This document shows positions 21,210 to 31,273 of a DNA stretch of 36,834 nucleotides, one piece after another (the first letter of the stretch is position 1; each line of letters opens with the position of its first letter). Below the pieces are notes generated by a model. The model was given only the letters and a program-made list of their open reading frames with translations. It was not told where the DNA came from and made no database searches. The position numbers and the translations under genes were made by a program. This DNA comes from Actinomycetota bacterium (GTDB lineage Bacteria > Actinomycetota > Actinomycetes > Streptosporangiales > Streptosporangiaceae), in NCBI GenBank assembly GCA_003168255.1, contig PMSU01000114.1, forward strand, positions 1-36,834, given 5' to 3'.

Positions 21210-24200
21210 TCATGGCTCCGGATCAAAGTCATACCATTCATTGAGGATCGCGTTGACAATCCCACCCTGCTGCCTCGAGCACGCCGCGCACTGAGGATAT
21301 CCGGTCCAAGGCCCGTCAGGGGCTAGCTTGTATGGCGGCTGATGATCCCCTGTCCAGTTGCCGTCCTTCCAGCCAGACTCGTCTGCGCCACATGTTGAGC
21401 ACCCATTCGCGTCCCCAGATTCATTAATGAGAGCTTGCTCTTCGCCTGAGATGCTGTCGCCTCGGGCTAGCGAGACGCCGCTTCCGCTGTCCGGTCCGAG
21501 GGTCTGTTGTGCGACCTGCTCGCAATCTATGTTATGGACCAGGACGGCTGCGGCAGTGGTGTTGATGTAGAAGTCGTGGTCGTTGTTGCCGGGGACGGTG
21601 AGGTCCCACATCCAGCCGTCCCGCTGGCGAGGGACCCATCCGCCAAGGATGGTGGCGATATCACTGCCCGAGGGGGTGCGCAGGTGGGCGCCGTACTTGA
21701 GAGTGCCTGCTTTGGCCCAGCGGCCGCCGTGCCCGCCGGTGCCAGGTACCCAGAACAGGTGGTTGCTGGTGGTGTCAATGAGCGCGGTGCGGCGGCCAGC
21801 CTGGACCGTCAGGTCATACAGGTCGGTGTCATGGTGGACTAGGACCGCGGCCACTGCCTCGGGCTGGGTCTTCCCGGTCCTGGTGCTGGTGGCCAGGACC
21901 TTGTCACCGGGCTTGAGCTGGCTGATCGGGACCGCCGCGCCACTGGCGAGCAGCACCTTGGTGCCCGCGGTGAAACTGCTCCCGCCAACCAGGCATGAAT
22001 CGGCCGTGTCCTCGCCGTCTTCTGCGGCTTCGGTTCCGGCGTCCTCGGCGGCGTCGGTGGCGGCGTCTTCGGCGGCGTCGAGACCGACGTCCACGGCCGC
22101 GCCCGCTCCGCCGGTGGCGATGGTCAGTGCCACCCCCGCGACGGTGATGGCGGCCTGCACGCAGGAGGAGAGGGTGGGGTTGGTGACGCAGGACACGACG
22201 CTCTGGGCGCCGGAGTACTTGTAGGCGGCCTTGGCCACTACCACGGCGGCATGGGCGACGGCTTTGGCGGCGCGGGTGACCACCTGCGCTGCCCTCTCGG
22301 CGGCCTCCTTCAGCTTCCGGGCGGCGGCCAGCGCGGCCGCGGCCAGCTCTCGCCGCACCTGGGCGGCATACGCGGCCGCCAGCGAGATCGCCTCGGCCTG
22401 GTAACGCGCCGCTATCGCCTCTTCCTGCGACGCGTAGGCGGCCAGTTCCTCCGCGGTGTGCTCGGCCTCATCCGCCACCCGGTCCGCGATCACCGACGCG
22501 TCCGCGGCACCCTTGGCCAGCGCCGCCGCGACCTTCGCCGCCGCTGACTCGGCATCGGCCGCCATCTGCAACCCGAACGCGGACACTTCCAGCGTGGCCC
22601 AGGCGGTGAAGGCGGCCAGCGCGTGCCCCTCGTCATACAACGCGACCGCGGTTTCCTTGGCCGCGTCATACAGATCGCCGGGGATCTTCCATACTTCCCA
22701 TGTCGCGGCCTTGGCCGCATCAGCCGCCGCCTGGCTCCATGCCGCATTAGCCTTGTCCTGCCAGGACTCAGCCTGTTTCATCATCGCCGCGGCGTCACTG
22801 AACGCCGCGGCGGCCAGCTGGGCGGTCTTGGCCGCCAGCGCCGCCGCCTTCGCGGCGGCCGAATTCAGCATCCTGGCCAGGGCCGCCGCACCCGAGGCGA
22901 AGACCGCCGCGGCGATCGCGGTCGCCCTGGCTCCGGCCGCCGCGGCCTCCGCCGCCCCGGCCGCGGCGTGCGCCTCGGCGGCCCGGGCGGCCGCCGCGCC
23001 GACCTCACTGGCGGTGATGTCGCCGGCACCCGAACTGCCCGACGGGGCATGCCCGGATGGGTCGGTCACCGTCATCGGGTTGTCATCGGCGTAGGCGTAG
23101 GAGTTGTCCGACACCGCCGCCGCGCCGCCCTCGGCACCGGTATAGGTGTCCTTGCTGGTGAATCCCCCAGTCCCTGGCTGGTAGAACCGCGCGCCCATGC
23201 TCACCTGGCCGGACAGCGGATCAGTCCACGCACCCTGGTAGCCGACCTGGACCGATGGGCCGGTGGTGGCCTGGACCTGACCCCACGGGTCATACGTGGT
23301 GGACCCGGTCAGGGTGGTCCCGGACGCGGTGAACAACCCGGACAGGTCATCATGCTGGTCGTTCAGCGCCAGCGTCTTGCCGCCGGAAGCACTGTCCACC
23401 CCGACGATGTCACCAGCCGGATCGCGGGAGTAGGTGGCCGAGGAGTCGGAGGCGACCTCGTTGGTCATCCCCTCGTAGGTCAGCGGCACGTTGTAGCTGG
23501 TATTGCCCGACTCCCCCGCGCTGACCACCCGGTCCAGCGCGTCCCAGACATAGGAGGAGGTCCCGGCGGTGATCTGCTGACCGTACGCGTCAGAGGTGAG
23601 CGAGGAGACCCCAGAGGAGGTATCTTCGCTGGTCATGTCCCCGTCGGCGCTGTAGCTATAGGTATCGCCGTTGCTGGCGGAGGTCAGCTCGTCCCGCGCG
23701 TCGTACTTGTAGGTGACGCCGTTGTCGTCGGTCAGGTTCCCGTCATCGTCATACCCGTAGGTCTGGGTGGTGGCGGTCCCCCCGGACGGAGTGGCGGTCC
23801 ACGACGTGAGCCGGTTCGCCTCGTCATAGGTGTAGGTGCTGGTCACCGTCCCGGTGCCGCTCGAGGTGTCCAGCCCGGAGGTGGTCATCGAGGTGAGGTC
23901 GTCGTCGTTGTTGTAGCCGTAGCTGATCGAGGCGACCTGAGCGCCCGCGGCGGTGGTGATCGTGTCGGAGCTGAGCCGGTTCAGGTTGTCGTAGCCGAAG
24001 GACTGGGTGTCCTTGCCCGAGCCGTAGGAGATCGAGGTCACCTGATCGAGGTCGTTGTAGCTGTAGGTTCCCGTCTTCCCGGAGGCGGCGTCGGCATCGG
24101 TCGCGAGCAGGCCGCCGCTGTTGTAGGTGTAGGTGGATGTCCCGGCGGCGTCGGTGGCGGAGGCGAGCTGGCCGCTGGCATTGTAGGTGTCGGTCGTGGT

Positions 24201-27200
24201 GCCGGCCGAGCCGGATGCGGACAGCAGCAGGCCGCGGTCGTCGTAGCTGAATGCCTCGGACGTGGCCGGCTGGTAGCCGAAGGTGCCCTGCGTCCCCACC
24301 GCGCTGGTCGCCGCGGTGAGCATCTGCCCGTCGGCGTCGTAGCTGAAGGTGCGGGTCGCGGTCGGCGCGGTCGAGCCGGAGCCGGACTGACTGGTCAGGT
24401 CGCCCATCGCGTCGTAGGTGTCGTTCAGCTGGACTCCGCCGGGCAGGTCCTGGGTGACCAGGTCTCCGTCGGCGTCGTAGATGTCGGTGGTCTGGGAGTC
24501 CGCGGGGCTGCTGTAGTGCGCGGTCGATGGCTCGGTGGTGGTTTCCGCCAGCCCGAGCGGGTTGTAGGTGGTGGAGGTGGTGTTGCCGTTGCCGTCGGTC
24601 AGCGCGGTCCGGTTTCCGTCCAGGTCGTATCCGTAGCTCACGGTGATGGACTTGCTGGCTGAGACCGGCTGGGTTTGCGAGGTCAGCATCCCGGTCGCGT
24701 CATAGCTGAACGTCGAGGTGTTGCCCCTGAAATCGGTCGAGGTCGCGACCTGCCCGTCCGGGGTGTAGGTGGCCGACTCTGACCGCAGCACCGTCCCGCT
24801 CGCGCTCAGGTCCGATTCCCCGGTCTGCTGCCCGGCCAGGTCATAGCTGTCGGTGGTCGCGGTCCCGTTGGGCAGCGTGGTCTTGGTCAGGTTCCCGTCG
24901 AGGTTGTAGGCGTAGGTCGTGGTGTTCCCGGCCCCGTCGGTGCTGGAGGTCTGCTCGCCCACCTTGTTGTAGGCCGCCGACACCGTTACCCCGGCCGGGC
25001 TGGTCTGCGAGATCTGGTTGCCCGCCGCGTCGTAGGTGTACGTCGTGGTGTAAGCGGCGGAGGTGTTCTGCCGAACCAGGTCCGTGCTGGTGATCATCTG
25101 GCCGAGGTTGTTGTAGGTGGCCTGGGTCTGGCCGCCGGTCGGGTCGGTCACCGAGGTCTGCTGGCCTGCCGGGTCGTAGGTGTAGGTGGTCACCCCGCCG
25201 CCCGGGCCGGTCTGGCTGGTCTGGTCCCCGAGCTGGTCGTAGCCGTACGTAGCGGTGTTGCCCAGCGGATCGGTCTGGCTGGTCTGCTCGCCCAGGCTGT
25301 TGTAGGTCATCGTCGTGGTGCCGTTGACCGGGGTGCTCGACCCCGGCGGGGTATAGGACGGATTGGTTTGCGAAACCTGCTGGCCGTCCTGGTCATAGGC
25401 ATACGTGGTGACGTTGCCGCCGGCGTCGGAGGTCTGGGTCTGGTCGCCGAACGTGTCATAGCCGACCATGGTGACCGGATCAGCCGTCACCGGCGCCGCA
25501 CCCGAACCGGTCTGCGACTGCACCGCCGGGCCGGTCGTCACGACCGTCCGCCCGGCCTCATCATTCTCATACGTCGTCGTGTTGCCCGCGGGGTCGGTCT
25601 CGGAGATCACCAGGCCACGCTGGTCCCGCACGTAGGTGGTGGTCAGGTTCCCGCCGGTGTTGTCAATCGTCTGCGACAGCTCTTCGTCCATCGCGTTGTA
25701 AGTCATCGTCTCGGTCTGGGTGACCCCGCCGCCGGTCAGCGATTCGGACACGACGTTGCCGTCGGGGTCGTAGGTCGCGGTGGTCGTGCGGTCGGCGCCT
25801 GCGGGGTCGGTTGTCTGGGAGGTGACCTGGTCGTCGGCGTTGTAGACGGTGTTGGTGACCAGGCCGCCCGGGCTGGTTTCGGAGACGTCGTTGCCCGCCG
25901 CGTCGTAGCTGTAGGTGTGCACCTGCTCCTCGCCTGAGGAGCCGGCGACATAGCTGGAGGCGACCTGGCCGTTGCCGTAGTAGGTGTAATCGGTCGTGGT
26001 TCCCATCACGTTGGTGTCCGACGCCAGGTTCCCCGCCGGATCGTAGGCGCGGGAGTCCTCGACCAGGTTCTCCGCCGCGATGGGATCCGACGGGTTACCC
26101 GTGTAGCCCACCAGCGTGGTGGTCAGCAGGTTCCCGGCCGCGTCGTAGCTGTAGCCGGTGGTGACAGCGGCGGGATTGGTCTGGCTGATCCGGTCGCCGA
26201 GCGCGTCATAGGTGTAGGTGGTCTTGTTCCCGAGCGGGTCGGTGACCGACGCCAGGTCGCCGTAGGCGTCATAGGTGTCAGTTGTCGTGCGGGACGGATC
26301 CCCGCCGGTCGCGTCGCTGACCGTGGTGGTCAGCACGTTGCCATCGGGGTCATAGGTGTAGGTGGTCGCCTCGGTGTGCACGGCACCGGTCACCCGGTTG
26401 GTGACCGGCGGATCCGTCTCGGTGAGCACCTCGCCCTGGCCGTTGTAGGTGTAGCTGGTCCTCAGGCCATCCGGATAGGTGCTGGAGATCTGCGTTTCGG
26501 ATAGCTCGCGGCCCAGGTTGTCGTAGGTGTAGTCGGTCACCAGGCCGAGCGGGTCGGTGACCCGCGCGACGTCCCCCGCGGAGTCGTACGCGTACTTGGT
26601 CACACCGCCATCGGGGGAGGTGATCGACGCCACCAGGCCGGCCGGCTCGGTCCCGCCCCCGACGGCCGGTTCTGAACCGGTCGTATAGGCATACGTCGTT
26701 GTGCAGCCGGAAGGACACGCCGCGGTCGGCGGGGTGGTCCGCGTTGCTACCTGAGCCAGAGAAGTGTAGGTGGTGACGGTGTCATACGTGAGGTCATAAG
26801 GCGAGGACGAGCGCGCGTCGCGCTCGTCGGTTGGCTTGTTGTTGCGCAGGTCGAGCGGGTCGGACAGGTCCTCGTAGTACGACGTGTAGGAGGTCTGGCA
26901 GTCGTTGATCGCCGCGCAGGTGGTGGTGGAGGTGACGTTGTTGTACGCGTCGTGCGTCGTGTACGTCGTGTAGCCGTCGGGGTTGGTGACGGTCGTGGCC
27001 CGGTTGGAGTCGTCGTACCCGTACCAGGTGGTGCCGCCGAGGACGTCGGTCTCCTTGGCCAGGTCTCCGCTCGCGTAGACGTAGGTGGCGGTCTTGCCGG
27101 CCGGGTCGGTGACGGTGATCGTCTGCGTGTTGACCGTCGGGGTGGTCAGATAGATCGGGTCCGTGGGGGTGCTGCCCGGCGCCGGCACCATGACCTGGTT

Positions 27201-30200
27201 GGCCAGCGCGTCGTAGTGCGCGGTCACGTCGGTGGCCGTCAGCGCGGTGGTGTACAGGGACACGTCGGCGATGGAGCCGTCAAAGTCTCCGTCGGTCCCG
27301 TCACCGATGTCGGCGGTGTACCCGGCGGCCGACGCGGTCGGCGGCGTGATGTCGTTGGCCGCGGTCACCTTCCCGTCCACGTACAGGGCCGCCGCCTGCT
27401 GGCTCGCGGTCCCGGTCGCGTTCGCCTCGACCGCGCTGAGGGTGAAGTCGACCTGGTGCCACTTGCCGTCGCCGATCACCGACCTGCAGGTCACCGGGTT
27501 CAGCAGGATCCCGTCGATCTCCCCTTCCACACAGCCGCTGGAGTTCACCCACAAGGCCGGCGGGTTCCCGCCGGTGCCCGACCCGGCCGACAGCAGCGTC
27601 CCCGCCTTGGCCGCGGTGAACCACAGCTCCACCGACTCCCCCGCCCCGCCGGCCGCGGTGAAGTAGCCGCCGGGGACGGTGATCTGCGAGTCGCTGCCGC
27701 CGAAGCTCGCCGCCGTGCCGTCGGCGAACCCGGTCGGGCCGGTCACCCCGAGCGTCACGTTGGCGTAGGTCGCCGCCGGCCGCGGGTCCGCCGCGTCCGC
27801 CGCGCCCCCGACCATGTCATGCGCCTGCGGGCCGGAGGTGTCGTTCAGCGGCCAGAAGTCCTCCGGGGCTGACGCCAGCACCGCGTCGTCGTACCCCGCC
27901 GACGACGGCTGGTTCACCGGGTCGCTGTAGTCCCACGTCCCGCCGTTGGCGTCCGTCAGCGATGCCACCCGGTCGTTGACGGTGTCGTAGGTGGCCGACA
28001 TCTCGGTCCGCCCGGCTGGGCTGGTGATGCCGGTCAGCTCCGCCGCCGGCGTGGTCTCCGCCGCGTACTGCGCCTCGACCGTGCCCGCCCCCGGCAGCTG
28101 GTTCTGGTAGACCGCGAAATCGGCCATCGACCCGTCGAAGTACTCCCAGTTCCCGGTCGACCCGTCCGCCACGATCCCCGTGCCCAGTTCCACATACGAC
28201 CCCGCGGGGGTGGCGAACGACCCGGATCCGGTGGCGACCTGCGTCCCGTCGACGTACAGCGCCTTCCCCGGGATCAGCACCGCCTGATGCCACTTGCCAT
28301 TGTCAACCGCCGCCTTCGACGTCAGCGCGCCCGCCCCCTCCAGCTCACCGCTGCTGGTGATCCACAGGATCGGCGTCGCCCCGGTGGTCCCGCAGCCCGT
28401 GCTGCAGGTCCCCGGCAGCGTCTGCGTCTCCCCCAGCAGCACCCCCGACGCCGTGGACGTCTTGAACCACACGCTGAACCCAAGGCTGGTCGTCGAGCTG
28501 GTCACGATCCGGTTGCTGCCGGTCGCCTCGCTGCAGGAGCTGTCCTGCGACGCCGTCGTGCACCAGGCATCGTCCATCGGGATCCACGAACTGGAGCCGT
28601 TGAACCTGGTCGCCGTCGCCCCGTCCCCCGGGCCCGCCACCCCCAGCGTCGTGTTCATCTCCGTCGCCGGGGGATCCACCGTCGTCAGGTCGTCCACCGG
28701 GATCTCGTTTGCCGCCGCCGTCGTGCCCGACGCGTCATCGAGCCGGTAGTACGCGGTAGGACCGGAGTTCAGCACCGCGGTCGCCGCATGCGACCCGTCG
28801 GTGATGTAGGAGTACTTCGTGCACGCGGTCGTGGTACCCGGCGGGCACACCGACGTCAGCAGATCCCCGCTGTAGCCGTAATTCCAGGTCAGCGCCGTCG
28901 GCGCGTCTCCCGCCTTCACCGGGCCGGTGGATACCGACGCCACATGCGGGTACGACGCCCCGCTGGGGGTAGACCAGGTGAACTGCAGGGCCCGCCCCGA
29001 CACGTTATTGGTGATCGTGGTCAGCTGGCCGCTGGTGTAGCCGAACGTCTCTGTCTGGCCCTCGCCATCGCTGATCCCGGAAATCAGCCAGTCCGGCCCG
29101 CTCGCCTGCCCGAAATCATAGGTCATGCCCGTCTGGTCGGTCACCGAGAAACCCCCGCCCGACAGCGCGGTGACCACCGCGTACAGATCCTGCGGCGGCG
29201 CGTACCCGCCGCTGGCGTTCTTCGCGAACCGCACCTGCTGCCCGTCGGCCAGCGTCAAGATCAGCGCCCCCGTCCCGTCGGGGTCCGGGACCAGCGACAT
29301 GTCGGCCAGTGACGACCAGCCCGCGCCGAACGCCTGCGACGTCCGCGGATCGAGCGAGTTGTAGGTCCGCACGATCGACAGCGCCGGTCCCGCGGTCGCC
29401 ACGCTGGCGTCGGTGGCCTGCTCCGTCACGTTCCCGGTCTTCGGGTCCACCGTCTTTCCCGACGTGGTGTCGCTGGTGTCATCGCCCAGGTCGGAAGTCA
29501 TCACCGGGTTGCCGTCATCGGCCTGCTCCACCGGCCCCAGCCGGCTGGACACCGCCCCCTGCGCGCTGCCCACCACGAACGAGATCGGCGTCGTCCACGT
29601 CAGCGACGTGGACGACAGGCTCGGCGGCGACGCCGCGTCACTGACCGTCACATCCCAGTAATACGTGCTGCCCCACGTCAGCGGCTTCGGCACGGTCCAC
29701 GAATTCCCGTTGCCCGCCACCCAGCCCGACGACTGCACCACCGTGTACGTCCCCGGCGTCCCCCCCGCCACCAGCACCTGGAACGCGAACGAGAACGACG
29801 GATCCGCCGGGTACCCGCCCGGCACCGTCGCCGACGCGGTCAGCTGTGGCGTCTGCGTGTCCTCCGACGTCCCCGGCAGCGGCGTCTGCTCGTTCACCTC
29901 CGCCGCGTACTGCGCCACCGTGTACCCCGCGCAATACGACGCGCCCCCGTCCACCGACGCGAACGTGGCACCCGACGGCGTCACCGCGTTCCAGCAGATC
30001 TCGTACGTGCCCGGCTGCTCGGCCGGCGTCACGCTCTCCACCGTCACCGACGCCCCCGCCGCCACCGTGGTATCGAACACGACGTCCTGGCCCGTCGTCA
30101 GCGGCTTGCCCGTCCCGGTGGGATCGGTGGACGGGTACACGTCCGCCACCAGCCCGTACCCGCCGGACCAGGTAGCGGTGCCGGTGTTCGTCAAGGTTAC

Positions 30201-30656
30201 CGCCACCCGGCCGGTCTGGTCCGCCATCGGCAACGTGTCATAACTCGACGCCACCGAGTACGAGGCATTGTCCGCCAAAGTGGCCGCCGCCGCCACCCGA
30301 TGCGTGCCACCCGCCGCCGCATCATGGGTGACGACGTGACCCCGCACGGTCCTCGTCTGCCCGGTCCGCACCTGCCTGCGGGCCGCCATCGCCGGGGATG
30401 CCAGGTCCGGCTTTGGAGCACTGTGACCCGGCACCCGCAGATGTGTCCGCGTCGCCGACGCGGACACGTAATGCGACCTGCGGGCCGCGGTCCCGCCGCG
30501 TTGCCCCGGCCCCGCCGCATACCCGAACATCTTGGGGGCCGCGACGGTGCGGGCCGCCCCGGCAGCGAACGCGGCCGCGGCGCAGGTGGCCATGCCAAGG
30601 GCGAACACGGTGATCAGTACCACGCAACGCCAGATGTTGCTGCCTCGCCGGGACAT
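21210..30656 (-). CDS. Secreted RHS/YD-repeat polymorphic toxin with Hint domain and HNH-like tip
   Basis: A 3148-residue protein starting at ATG 30656 (GGAG six bases upstream). A signal peptide or anchor lies at about 10-35. Beta-rich segments follow, then the RHS entry region (about 390-440, 'LSIVRTYNSLDP'). Two LamG-like segments are at about 635-865 and 930-1150, each with 'NGKWHQ' or 'DGKWHQ' and LYVDG. YD repeats run from about 1170 to 2520 and close with 'RFYQPGTGGFTSKD' and NPMTVTDPSGH. An Ala-rich helical region (2545-2860) leads to the AAED linker and a Hint domain (about 2888-3040, 'SFTAGTKVLLASGAAVPISQ', closing LVHN). The 108-residue tip has CSTC (Cys3086, Cys3089), GDHQPP (Asp3104, His3105) and CAAC (Cys3123, Cys3126), a zinc-ribbon HNH/endonuclease VII-like nuclease. 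It probably acts on neighbouring cells after Hint release. Confidence 0.9.
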   Translation of the reverse strand: MSRRGSNIWRCVVLITVFALGMATCAAAAFAAGAARTVAAPKMFGYAAGPGQRGGTAARRSHYVSASATRTHLRVPGHSAPKPDLASPAMAARRQVRTGQTRTVRGHVVTHDAAAGGTHRVAAAATLADNASYSVASSYDTLPMADQTGRVAVTLTNTGTATWSGGYGLVADVYPSTDPTGTGKPLTTGQDVVFDTTVAAGASVTVESVTPAEQPGTYEICWNAVTPSGATFASVDGGASYCAGYTVAQYAAEVNEQTPLPGTSEDTQTPQLTASATVPGGYPADPSFSFAFQVLVAGGTPGTYTVVQSSGWVAGNGNSWTVPKPLTWGSTYYWDVTVSDAASPPSLSSTSLTWTTPISFVVGSAQGAVSSRLGPVEQADDGNPVMTSDLGDDTSDTTSGKTVDPKTGNVTEQATDASVATAGPALSIVRTYNSLDPRTSQAFGAGWSSLADMSLVPDPDGTGALILTLADGQQVRFAKNASGGYAPPQDLYAVVTALSGGGFSVTDQTGMTYDFGQASGPDWLISGISDGEGQTETFGYTSGQLTTITNNVSGRALQFTWSTPSGASYPHVASVSTGPVKAGDAPTALTWNYGYSGDLLTSVCPPGTTTACTKYSYITDGSHAATAVLNSGPTAYYRLDDASGTTAAANEIPVDDLTTVDPPATEMNTTLGVAGPGDGATATRFNGSSSWIPMDDAWCTTASQDSSCSEATGSNRIVTSSTTSLGFSVWFKTSTASGVLLGETQTLPGTCSTGCGTTGATPILWITSSGELEGAGALTSKAAVDNGKWHQAVLIPGKALYVDGTQVATGSGSFATPAGSYVELGTGIVADGSTGNWEYFDGSMADFAVYQNQLPGAGTVEAQYAAETTPAAELTGITSPAGRTEMSATYDTVNDRVASLTDANGGTWDYSDPVNQPSSAGYDDAVLASAPEDFWPLNDTSGPQAHDMVGGAADAADPRPAATYANVTLGVTGPTGFADGTAASFGGSDSQITVPGGYFTAAGGAGESVELWFTAAKAGTLLSAGSGTGGNPPALWVNSSGCVEGEIDGILLNPVTCRSVIGDGKWHQVDFTLSAVEANATGTASQQAAALYVDGKVTAANDITPPTASAAGYTADIGDGTDGDFDGSIADVSLYTTALTATDVTAHYDALANQVMVPAPGSTPTDPIYLTTPTVNTQTITVTDPAGKTATYVYASGDLAKETDVLGGTTWYGYDDSNRATTVTNPDGYTTYTTHDAYNNVTSTTTCAAINDCQTSYTSYYEDLSDPLDLRNNKPTDERDARSSSPYDLTYDTVTTYTSLAQVATRTTPPTAACPSGCTTTYAYTTGSEPAVGGGTEPAGLVASITSPDGGVTKYAYDSAGDVARVTDPLGLVTDYTYDNLGRELSETQISSTYPDGLRTSYTYNGQGEVLTETDPPVTNRVTGAVHTEATTYTYDPDGNVLTTTVSDATGGDPSRTTTDTYDAYGDLASVTDPLGNKTTYTYDALGDRISQTNPAAVTTGYSYDAAGNLLTTTLVGYTGNPSDPIAAENLVEDSRAYDPAGNLASDTNVMGTTTDYTYYGNGQVASSYVAGSSGEEQVHTYSYDAAGNDVSETSPGGLVTNTVYNADDQVTSQTTDPAGADRTTTATYDPDGNVVSESLTGGGVTQTETMTYNAMDEELSQTIDNTGGNLTTTYVRDQRGLVISETDPAGNTTTYENDEAGRTVVTTGPAVQSQTGSGAAPVTADPVTMVGYDTFGDQTQTSDAGGNVTTYAYDQDGQQVSQTNPSYTPPGSSTPVNGTTTMTYNSLGEQTSQTDPLGNTATYGYDQLGDQTSQTGPGGGVTTYTYDPAGQQTSVTDPTGGQTQATYNNLGQMITSTDLVRQNTSAAYTTTYTYDAAGNQISQTSPAGVTVSAAYNKVGEQTSSTDGAGNTTTYAYNLDGNLTKTTLPNGTATTDSYDLAGQQTGESDLSASGTVLRSESATYTPDGQVATSTDFRGNTSTFSYDATGMLTSQTQPVSASKSITVSYGYDLDGNRTALTDGNGNTTSTTYNPLGLAETTTEPSTAHYSSPADSQTTDIYDADGDLVTQDLPGGVQLNDTYDAMGDLTSQSGSGSTAPTATRTFSYDADGQMLTAATSAVGTQGTFGYQPATSEAFSYDDRGLLLSASGSAGTTTDTYNASGQLASATDAAGTSTYTYNSGGLLATDADAASGKTGTYSYNDLDQVTSISYGSGKDTQSFGYDNLNRLSSDTITTAAGAQVASISYGYNNDDDLTSMTTSGLDTSSGTGTVTSTYTYDEANRLTSWTATPSGGTATTQTYGYDDDGNLTDDNGVTYKYDARDELTSASNGDTYSYSADGDMTSEDTSSGVSSLTSDAYGQQITAGTSSYVWDALDRVVSAGESGNTSYNVPLTYEGMTNEVASDSSATYSRDPAGDIVGVDSASGGKTLALNDQHDDLSGLFTASGTTLTGSTTYDPWGQVQATTGPSVQVGYQGAWTDPLSGQVSMGARFYQPGTGGFTSKDTYTGAEGGAAAVSDNSYAYADDNPMTVTDPSGHAPSGSSGAGDITASEVGAAAARAAEAHAAAGAAEAAAAGARATAIAAAVFASGAAALARMLNSAAAKAAALAAKTAQLAAAAFSDAAAMMKQAESWQDKANAAWSQAAADAAKAATWEVWKIPGDLYDAAKETAVALYDEGHALAAFTAWATLEVSAFGLQMAADAESAAAKVAAALAKGAADASVIADRVADEAEHTAEELAAYASQEEAIAARYQAEAISLAAAYAAQVRRELAAAALAAARKLKEAAERAAQVVTRAAKAVAHAAVVVAKAAYKYSGAQSVVSCVTNPTLSSCVQAAITVAGVALTIATGGAGAAVDVGLDAAEDAATDAAEDAGTEAAEDGEDTADSCLVGGSSFTAGTKVLLASGAAVPISQLKPGDKVLATSTRTGKTQPEAVAAVLVHHDTDLYDLTVQAGRRTALIDTTSNHLFWVPGTGGHGGRWAKAGTLKYGAHLRTPSGSDIATILGGWVPRQRDGWMWDLTVPGNNDHDFYINTTAAAVLVHNIDCEQVAQQTLGPDSGSGVSLARGDSISGEEQALINESGDANGCSTCGADESGWKDGNWTGDHQPPYKLAPDGPWTGYPQCAACSRQQGGIVNAILNEWYDFDPEP

Positions 30657-30691
30657 GATCCGCTCCAGGGTGGGGGGTTGGGGGGACGGGG

Positions 30692-31216
30692 TCAGGCGGT
30701 GGCCGCGAGGGCGGTGACTTCCTGATCGATGCGTCCAGAAGCATCAGCAACCGGAACAACCACAGCGTTAGAAGGCACCACGGCAGGCCCAGCCGCGGCG
30801 CTGGTGATGACGAGAATGAAACGCTGCCCGGGATGCGCCTTGGCCGCGCTCGCCACCTGGACCTGCGAGGCGCCGGTGACGACAATGACGCCGCACCGCC
30901 GCTCAACCAGGGTGTTGAGCATGACCGGAACATCGGCGGCGGCCCCGCTATCGGGCAGATAGCTGACCATCACGTGGCTGGCCAGCGACGCGGACTCCAT
31001 GGCGTGCCACGCCCGCCCGCCAGGACTGCCCGGGCTGACCCCGCCCGACCCGGTGAGCAGGCACGCCGAGACATCCAGGTACTGACGTGCCCGCGGCCCG
31101 CCCGCGGCACCCGGCCGCGGCCACAGCACCCAGGCGGTCACGAAGACAGCCACCACGGCCACCGCCGCCACGCCCGCCTTGACCAGCCGCTGCCTCAAGA
31201 TCCCGCGCCTCGGCAC
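30692..31216 (-). CDS. BMP-like membrane-anchored protein upstream of the RHS toxin
   Basis: From GTG 31216 the product is 174 residues: a basic start, one membrane segment ('KAGVAAVAVVAVFVTAWVLW', 13-32) and an exported part with 'VSACLLTGSGGVSPGSPGGR', 'HVMVSYLPDSGAAADVPVML' and 'RCGVIVVTGASQVQVASAAK'. It resembles the small actinobacterial BMP/PnrA-like (ABC substrate-binding fold) proteins. AGGGGG lies about nine bases before the GTG; the frame extends to 31720 but that part is low-quality sequence over a divergent gene. It precedes the RHS gene by 35 bases, so one transcript is likely. A part in toxin export or surface display is a guess from position. Confidence 0.65.
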   Translation of the reverse strand: MPRRGILRQRLVKAGVAAVAVVAVFVTAWVLWPRPGAAGGPRARQYLDVSACLLTGSGGVSPGSPGGRAWHAMESASLASHVMVSYLPDSGAAADVPVMLNTLVERRCGVIVVTGASQVQVASAAKAHPGQRFILVITSAAAGPAVVPSNAVVVPVADASGRIDQEVTALAATA

Positions 31217-31273
31217 TCTCGCATCCCCCTCACGCTCACACTCACACCGAACGTAAGTGCGCGGCTTCCCCCA

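Noticed and set aside
21530..21990. Intein
   Set aside because: The domain is Hint-type, but it is near the C-terminus with a variable tip behind it, ends in LVHN and lacks a homing endonuclease or a conserved extein, so it is a pretoxin release domain and not an intein.
22623..24662. 679-codon plus-strand frame inside the RHS gene, and other long antisense frames such as 3099-4781 and 7274-8230
   Set aside because: They are mirror frames of high-GC coding sequence with Arg/Gly/Val-rich, domain-free translations. The minus or plus partner shows clear families.
23060..27100. Regular spaced repeats that could suggest a CRISPR array
   Set aside because: The periodicity is that of YD-repeat codons in one open frame; repeats are degenerate and not separated by unique spacers.
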